This document shows positions 41,160 through 46,378 of a stretch of DNA of 46,378 bases, in pieces (position 1 is the stretch's first letter; each line of letters begins with the position of its first letter). The notes beneath the pieces were generated by a model. That model ran no database searches. It had not been told where the DNA came from and worked only from the letters and a program-made list of their open reading frames with translations. Source of the DNA: CAWGCE01 sp964480915 (GTDB lineage Bacteria; Planctomycetota; Planctomycetia; Pirellulales; Pirellulaceae); assembly GCA_964480915.1 (NCBI GenBank), contig CAYZRS010000040.1, forward strand, positions 1-46,378, in the 5' to 3' direction. The position numbers were made by a program, and so were the translations under genes.

Positions 41160-44099
41160 ATGAAGAATCAGACGCAGTTTAGATTCGTTTTTCTCTTATC
41201 GCTGGTGGCGTACGTCAGTTGCCTTCCCCCAGCAAATGGAATTGAAATCAACGTGACTTACTCTGGAGTTGGGAACCCAAATACCGAATTGCGGCCGGCC
41301 AATGATCCGACCGGAAGTCGACTGGTGGACATTGTCGGCATGGCAGCCGATTACTGGGAGACCGTTATCGGCGACAGTGGAACTTTCGATATCAACATCG
41401 AATGGAACGATCGTCCTCTGAGCAATCTGGGAACTGCCTACGGAAGCGTAAGTGGTTCGAATCGAGCCATCTCGTTCAACGGTAACCAGCCTTGGTTTCT
41501 TGATGACGCTGGAGCAGGCGCGCTGGACAACAGCGAATTTAACCTCGGCTTCTTGGACGATCGGCAACGGCTCTATCAGGACACCGCACCTGCCGATCAG
41601 GCCGCTTGGTTTCGCGGGACGGTGCCGGGCAGCCTGGAACGGGCGGCCGTTGGTAACACCAATTTCTCAAACCCAGACGCCAGCGATTTCGACCTCTTTA
41701 CGGTCGCACTTCACGAGATCGCTCACCACCTTAGCGCCGCGGGTGCCGGTGCGGGCGATGGCTTCTGGGACTTCGATCCTAGTCTGATCGGCGGAAATGC
41801 GGTGGGCGTCACTGTCGCAACTGGCGACGACGGCCCTGACACTGCGCATATTGCCTTGCCGGACACGATTCTCTTTCCAACGATTGCAAACGGCCAAAGA
41901 CGCTTGCCATCTGTTGCCGACGTGTTGGCGGTAGCAGGAGCTCGAGGCTGGACCGACATTGATTTGCCGAGAAAAGATTTCATCCGTGGCACGAGTTGGC
42001 ACACTTCGGGAAATTGGATTGGTAACCGAATTCCTAGTAGCAGCGATGATGTCTATTTGCGAAACACCGACGCCTTAACGACAGTCGATTTAACGGCCAT
42101 CGCTCGAGCACAAAACTTGCACCTTGGCGAACGAACTTGGCTGCGGACGGGCGACAATGGCCTGACCGTCGGTCCTACTTCTGGTGGAATCTTGCTGATT
42201 GACGGAGCCGATAGCGATACGACTTTATTCGTCGAGTCTGGTGGCTCGGTGCAGGCCGGTGACGTCATGATCCGAAACCGCGGGACGCTTGAAATGGAAG
42301 GTGGCACGCTGTCCGTGCTGTCAGGCGACATTCTGAACGCCGATACGAACAGTCAGATTCGCGGTTACGGGCAGGTTGGCCTGTTCGGCGGCAATCGCAT
42401 TATCAATCGAGGCGTCATCGCAGCCGATGGGGGGACGTTGACGTTCCTTGGTGGAAATCAATCTGACGCATTCGATCTAAGAGACCCGAATGGCGTCATC
42501 TTAGCGGAGGACGGTGATATTGAGTTTCTCGCCGGAGGCACGTCTGTGGGCTTGAATGGTCTTCAAGGCACGATGTTTATCGTTGATCGTCGCGTGACGT
42601 TTGCAGAATTATTCGCTCTCGAGACGACGGGTACGATCCAGGTGGGCGGAACTGGGACTTCACGGTTGGTAGCACCTCAAGCGACGCTCTCGGGTCAAGT
42701 CAATGTACTGCCTGGTGCTGACTTCGAATTCGACGGGGCGCTAAGGACCAACGCAGCTACCGATTTCTTCTTGCAAGACGCGGCGAGCAAAATGACCGTC
42801 AATGGAACGTCAGAACTCGTTCTCGGAACCATTCGAGGTGAAGGAACGTTCGCTCCCAATGGTGACTTCAACGTGCCATTCGTGGCTGGTATCACCAACA
42901 ATCCCACCATTTCCACTCGTGTCTTCGATTGGGATGGGCCAGGCGGCGACGTGACCACGACCGTCACTTCCGGCAATCGGCTCACGATCGCCAGTGAACA
43001 ACTGGACGTCGTTGCGAGCAATGGACACGACGGTACGATCAACATCGAATCGGAAGCCCGCGTGGATATTTTGACGGCTCCGCTGAGGGTAGACAATCGG
43101 CTCTTCATGGGTGTCCTCTCCGAACTGCGGATCAACGATGCATTAGAGATCGCTCCCGGCGCTAGGTTGGATGGCGAGCGCTTAGTGAGCATCTCTGGCA
43201 CCAGCGGCGGCCCGACCCATCGTGTGTGGAATCGCGGCGAGATGTGGTTTGGGGGTTCTATTGACGTCGCGACCGAATTGCAAAATGACGGCTCGTTCGA
43301 TCTGTTCCGACTTGACGCCGGCACCGTTTCGCTGGACGGCGACTACGTGCAATCGACGACCGGCTCGATCATCTTTGATCTGATTGACACGAGCCTTGAT
43401 CAAGTCGATCGACTTGGCGTAACGGGCCTTGCCGACCTGGCCGGTGGGTTGGAAATTTTTCCCGGTTCGGTTTCCGCGGGCGACGAAGTGACACTCATTT
43501 CGGCTGCTTCGGGAATTTTTGGCAGTTTCGATTCGGTGAATGTTGTGGCCTTGGCGCCAGGACTCGATTGGTCGATCGATTACTTGGCCAATGAAGTTGT
43601 GTTTCGACTGTTCAACGATTCAACGCTGATCGACTTTAACGGAGACGGTTCGTTGGACTGCGTCGACATTGATCAGCTAACAGCTGAAATCGCGGCCGGG
43701 ACCAATGGTGCCAGCTTCGATCTGACCGCCGACGGAGTCGTGAACATCGCCGACCTCGACGTCTGGCTTAGCGATGCGGCGATCGCCAACGGTCTTGGTA
43801 GCAGTTACCTGTACGGTGACGCCAACCTCGATGGAAGTGTCAATGGAGCCGATTTCGTCATCTGGAATAGCAGCAAATTCACCTCAGACACCGCTTGGTG
43901 TGCGGGCAATTTCAATGGTGATGGCGCAGTCGACGGAGCCGACTTCGTGATCTGGAACAGCAACAAATTCATGACATCGGACACGATCACAGCGAGGCAT
44001 TCCTCCCACGCTGCGTTGCAAGCCGTACCAGAGCCGAACGCACATTACATCGTGCTGTCAATGTTGAGCTGGATCATGGTATCGACACGTCGCAAATAG
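41160..44099 (+). CDS. Secreted PEP-CTERM protein with HExxH metalloprotease-like domain and dockerin-like repeats
   Basis: A 979-residue exported protein. The signal peptide is FVFLLSLVAYVSCLPPANG. Residues about 28-260 resemble a matrixin-like zinc protease: FDLFTVALHEIAHHLSAAG has the HExxH pair, but the third zinc ligand at the usual +6 position is not a His, so activity is uncertain. Then come many Gly/Asn-rich beta repeats (LHLGERTWL, GGTLSVLSGD, GNRIINRGVIAADGGTLTF) like autotransporter passengers. Residues about 820-945 hold dockerin-like calcium motifs (DFNGDGSLDCVDIDQL, GDANLDGSVNGADFVIWN). The end is VPEP, a hydrophobic stretch and RRK: PEP-CTERM. GGAG precedes the ATG. It probably sits at the cell surface or matrix. 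Confidence 0.82.
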   Translation: MKNQTQFRFVFLLSLVAYVSCLPPANGIEINVTYSGVGNPNTELRPANDPTGSRLVDIVGMAADYWETVIGDSGTFDINIEWNDRPLSNLGTAYGSVSGSNRAISFNGNQPWFLDDAGAGALDNSEFNLGFLDDRQRLYQDTAPADQAAWFRGTVPGSLERAAVGNTNFSNPDASDFDLFTVALHEIAHHLSAAGAGAGDGFWDFDPSLIGGNAVGVTVATGDDGPDTAHIALPDTILFPTIANGQRRLPSVADVLAVAGARGWTDIDLPRKDFIRGTSWHTSGNWIGNRIPSSSDDVYLRNTDALTTVDLTAIARAQNLHLGERTWLRTGDNGLTVGPTSGGILLIDGADSDTTLFVESGGSVQAGDVMIRNRGTLEMEGGTLSVLSGDILNADTNSQIRGYGQVGLFGGNRIINRGVIAADGGTLTFLGGNQSDAFDLRDPNGVILAEDGDIEFLAGGTSVGLNGLQGTMFIVDRRVTFAELFALETTGTIQVGGTGTSRLVAPQATLSGQVNVLPGADFEFDGALRTNAATDFFLQDAASKMTVNGTSELVLGTIRGEGTFAPNGDFNVPFVAGITNNPTISTRVFDWDGPGGDVTTTVTSGNRLTIASEQLDVVASNGHDGTINIESEARVDILTAPLRVDNRLFMGVLSELRINDALEIAPGARLDGERLVSISGTSGGPTHRVWNRGEMWFGGSIDVATELQNDGSFDLFRLDAGTVSLDGDYVQSTTGSIIFDLIDTSLDQVDRLGVTGLADLAGGLEIFPGSVSAGDEVTLISAASGIFGSFDSVNVVALAPGLDWSIDYLANEVVFRLFNDSTLIDFNGDGSLDCVDIDQLTAEIAAGTNGASFDLTADGVVNIADLDVWLSDAAIANGLGSSYLYGDANLDGSVNGADFVIWNSSKFTSDTAWCAGNFNGDGAVDGADFVIWNSNKFMTSDTITARHSSHAALQAVPEPNAHYIVLSMLSWIMVSTRRK

Positions 44100-44150
44100 T
44101 CGATCCTGCAACTTCTGAAGCTCGAAGCTTTGGCTGATCCACGGAGGACC

Positions 44151-44215
44151 AAACCGAGACACCCACGATATCAACGCTTACTGAAGACCCATTGAAGGGG
44201 GCCGGTTTCGCCGGT
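44151..44215. repeat. REP-like palindromic element, copy 2 (decayed)
   Basis: AAACCGAGACACCCA at 44151-44165 matches the left arm of copy 1 in 14 of 15 positions and the following bases keep partial similarity to GGTTTCGCC; the right arm is eroded. Confidence 0.5.
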
Positions 44216-44245
44216 GTGGTCGTTTTTCCGCAACCGGAAACGAAC
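44211..44245. repeat. 35-base repeat shared with the S41 lipoprotein gene
   Basis: 34 of 35 bases match 38998-39032 in the same orientation. In the S41 gene the stretch encodes the lipobox region (VSGCGKT) on the minus strand; here it lies between genes. It contains TTTCCG-CAAC-CGGAAA, a small perfect stem. Confidence 0.7.
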
Positions 44246-44292
44246 CGCAGTCGCCGTACCGGCCCCTTGTCGTTGGTCTGAATTAGTAGGGT

Positions 44293-45714
44293 TCACACGA
44301 AACAGCAGTGATCGTGATTCGAGTCGCGCCTTTGTTGGGCACTGACTCTGGCCCAAGTCCAAACCAGCAGGAACGGCCACATCGACGGCGTGGATTCTGG
44401 GACAGGCGAGGCCGTTTGAAATTTGTTGCTATTCCAGACGACGAAATCATTGCCGTTGGTCGATTGATTCAAATCGAAGTCACCGGTCGACCAGCCCGTG
44501 CCGTTCTCGAATTTGGCCGCGTTCCAGGCGAGGAAATCCTTGCCGTTGACCGTACCATCCAGATTCGCGTCGCCGTAGAGCGTTCCCAATTCGACAAGCA
44601 CAAGCTGGTCGACATCATCCATCGAGACAACGCCGTCACCGGTTAAATCAAAGAGCAGATTGTTGGAGCCTTGATTCGCGCCTAGCAGGTCGATGTCGGT
44701 GGCGTTGAGCAGGCCATCGGCGTTGAAGTCGCCGACCAAGCCGTCCCGTGGAGTGACGCAATCAAACCCGGCTTGACCCACGTGTGCATTGGCTGGGTTG
44801 GTCAGGATTCTTACCGGTCCAATGTACAATTCGACTTCTTCGGCTCCGACAGCAGACGAAGCGTCGATTGCCGCCTGCTCGCGCCAGGGCCATTTGTACC
44901 AACCAAGTTTTAGCGTGCCGCCATAGGGGAGGGCTGGGTCGTTTGGATCGGAGTCGAATGTATTGGCTCCCGTCGCCGAATAGTATTGGTTTCCGTTGAC
45001 CCAAAGTTCGGTCAGCCCATTCGTCCCTGCGCCGGCATCCCACACCGTGTGCACGACGAAGTCGTACCAATTGCCCGCTTGCGGTTCGATCGGCGTGACG
45101 GCAAATTCTTCCAACCCGTCCGGATTCGGTCCTCCATCGTACGTCCCCCAATCACGACCGATCGCCAGTTGTGCACCGTACTCGCCGTCATAGTCGGCCG
45201 GTACGAAATGAAAGAGCTCCACCGGCGGTCCCATGGTCCCGGCGTGTAACTGCATCAGTGTCGAACGGCTGGCCGTATCGTGAATGTAGTCTGAGGGGAA
45301 ATAGTAAGAAAAACCGAACCACTGTTCTGTCCCCATCGGCACCGGATCGTGCCAGGGGGTGGTTCGGATTTCAGCTCGATAGTTGCCAGCGACCGGTTCC
45401 GTAACCCCGGCAGCAAAAGGCGCGTCGGCATCGACGTGAGCTCGGATACTGCGTGTTCCCCATTGGCGTGAATAGGCGTCGCTGTCAGAAATCATGCCGC
45501 CGGCATGAGCCGTATCGGGAATCCAGTCGCCACCGGCAAACGTGGGCGGGTCGACGGGTCCACCTGGTGAGACGTAATCGGTATCGGCCCAAGTGTATTG
45601 CTTTAGTCCACGGCAGGGATTGGCGTCTGCGAAACTGGAGAGCATCATCTGAGCCAACAACGTGAGCGGCAACCAGAACGACTTGGGGGAATGGCAGAGC
45701 ATTGTATATTCCAT
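44293..45714 (-). CDS. Secreted heparinase-like polysaccharide lyase with dockerin-like repeats and PEP-CTERM tail
   Basis: About 473 residues. A signal peptide (FWLPLTLLAQMMLSSFADA) follows the start at 45714; ATG at 45702 is an alternative. Residues about 30-310 form the jelly-roll of the heparin lyase I-like Polysacc_lyase family: NYRAEIRTTPW, TEQWFGFSYYFPSDY, LMQLHAG, NWYDFVVHTVWDAG, LTELWVNGNQYY and KLGWYKWPW. These enzymes cleave uronic acid-containing polysaccharides by beta elimination; the exact glycan is unknown. Dockerin-like motifs follow (GDFNADGLLNATDIDLL, GDANLDGTVNGKDFLAWN, GDFDLNQSTNGNDFVVWN), then VPEST, a hydrophobic helix and an Arg-rich end, a variant PEP-CTERM. It is therefore probably held at the cell surface. 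Confidence 0.82.
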   Translation of the reverse strand: MEYTMLCHSPKSFWLPLTLLAQMMLSSFADANPCRGLKQYTWADTDYVSPGGPVDPPTFAGGDWIPDTAHAGGMISDSDAYSRQWGTRSIRAHVDADAPFAAGVTEPVAGNYRAEIRTTPWHDPVPMGTEQWFGFSYYFPSDYIHDTASRSTLMQLHAGTMGPPVELFHFVPADYDGEYGAQLAIGRDWGTYDGGPNPDGLEEFAVTPIEPQAGNWYDFVVHTVWDAGAGTNGLTELWVNGNQYYSATGANTFDSDPNDPALPYGGTLKLGWYKWPWREQAAIDASSAVGAEEVELYIGPVRILTNPANAHVGQAGFDCVTPRDGLVGDFNADGLLNATDIDLLGANQGSNNLLFDLTGDGVVSMDDVDQLVLVELGTLYGDANLDGTVNGKDFLAWNAAKFENGTGWSTGDFDLNQSTNGNDFVVWNSNKFQTASPVPESTPSMWPFLLVWTWARVSAQQRRDSNHDHCCFV

Positions 45715-45945
45715 TGACAACAAAGAGTCCCTCTTCGGGGTTCCCACTTATGATACTTGGAATATCAGCGTGCAAGCGAGGGCATCCTCCGTGCGCAGGT
45801 CCGTATAATCGGTGATGCACCGAAGTGACTGAGAATGGCGAGCGAAGTGACCGGCCTTCATCGCGCAGACTTATTGCTCCCACTCAACTAGCCAGCGTCC
45901 CTTTAGCCAATCGCCTCTATCGGCACGGCAGTTCGGATTTTATCG

Positions 45946-46329
45946 ATGAAATATCCTGCGAAATCGGTGCATGTTGTGCTTGGCATCGCGTGCTGTATTT
46001 CGAGTTTCCCGCAACCTGTCCTTGGAGCCAAAGTCTACTTAGATCAAAAGCCGCCAGGGCTGAAGCCGGAAGTGTTTGCACCGGGCGTCGTATCGACAGC
46101 TGATGAACATGAATTCGGCTCGGCTTGGTCGCGAGCGGGCGAAGAGCTTTTTTACGGAGTTGATCTTGGTGACAGGACTGAGATTCGACGGGTGAGATTG
46201 GATGAGCACCAGCGACCAAGAACGGAAACGGTTATTTCTCACGAACAGTACAGCTTCAATGACCCATTCGTGACCGAAAATGGCCGCAAGTTGTTTTATA
46301 TCTCCGACCGGCCAGTCGATGGATGTTGA
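45946..46329 (+). CDS. Exported PD40/TolB-like beta-propeller protein, C-terminally truncated
   Basis: A 127-codon frame begins with a signal peptide (VHVVLGIACCISSFPQPVLG). It continues with LKPEVFAPGVVSTADEHEFGSAWSRAGEELFYG and FVTENGRKLFYISDRPVDG, matching the start of WD40-like PD40 propeller proteins. Full-length members run 300 or more residues. The frame stops at a TGA at 46327-46329 immediately after the conserved ISDRP motif, and the last 49 bases up to the window edge do not continue the family in this frame. A frameshift, a premature stop, or poor sequence at a contig end could explain this. Confidence 0.6.
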   Translation: MKYPAKSVHVVLGIACCISSFPQPVLGAKVYLDQKPPGLKPEVFAPGVVSTADEHEFGSAWSRAGEELFYGVDLGDRTEIRRVRLDEHQRPRTETVISHEQYSFNDPFVTENGRKLFYISDRPVDGC

Positions 46330-46378
46330 CGGCGGTCGAAAAGTGCGGCGCCCGGCGGGTCGAAGGGGCGGTCCAAAA

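Noticed and set aside
40921..44215. Flanking palindromes as integron attC sites around a cassette
   Set aside because: No conserved attC core motifs and no integrase in the window; REP-like elements fit better.
45804..45809. TATAAT as a promoter for the truncated propeller gene
   Set aside because: No acceptable -35 or TG extension and about 140 bases upstream of the start; could be chance.

Overview
The window reads as a chromosomal segment of a planctomycete, most likely of the Pirellulales. The signs are three secreted proteins that end in dockerin-like calcium repeats plus a PEP-CTERM tail, a fused aroD-aroE gene, a Rho_N-DUF4912 protein, an FHA protein and a PknB-type kinase with a single membrane helix, many GTG/TTG starts, and a remnant of the planctomycete 'LERLEDRR' surface-protein motif. 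No tRNA, rRNA, CRISPR array, intact insertion sequence or replication origin was seen.

Layout. 1-12.6 kb is mostly housekeeping on the plus strand: a YkgJ-type cysteine-cluster protein (minus), bifunctional aroDE, aroK overlapping a prepilin peptidase, an OmpA-family lipoprotein, hisH and hisA, an EF-G-like GTPase, an acyl-CoA desaturase and a serine O-acetyltransferase, then a small minus-strand FHA pair. 12.9-20.8 kb is a probable carbohydrate locus: a PEP-CTERM surface protein diverges from a GH17 glucanase gene that is followed after 5 bases by a 1149-residue protein with phosphorylase (GH94-clan) features, then by a LacI-type regulator. Three near-identical 11-base palindromes lie in the two promoter regions of this locus, two of them exactly at predicted transcription starts. 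This is the most coherent candidate for an undescribed system: LacI-controlled beta-1,3-glucan hydrolysis and phosphorolysis.

21-23 kb holds an S41 peptidase whose N-terminus looks frame-disrupted. 23.0-31.3 kb is a complete minus-strand F-type ATP synthase operon (atpZ, atpI-like, B, E, F, H, A, G, D, C), with a CRP/FNR-type palindrome about 61 bases upstream of a predicted start, a histidine-rich outward-facing segment in subunit b, and a decayed second atpZ fragment upstream. 31.3-32.6 kb is a gene-poor scrapyard. 32.6-37.4 kb carries Rho_N-DUF4912, an EF-hand esterase, larE and a Ser/Thr kinase.

37.6-46.4 kb is accessory: an S41 lipoprotein, a DUF3800 protein translationally coupled to fused remnants of a type I restriction system (hsdR head joined to hsdS tail), a 979-residue PEP-CTERM protein with an HExxH motif flanked by related repeat elements, a heparinase-like polysaccharide lyase with dockerin-like and PEP-CTERM ends, and a PD40-type propeller protein cut short at the window edge. 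All assignments are from reading the sequence; no database search was possible.
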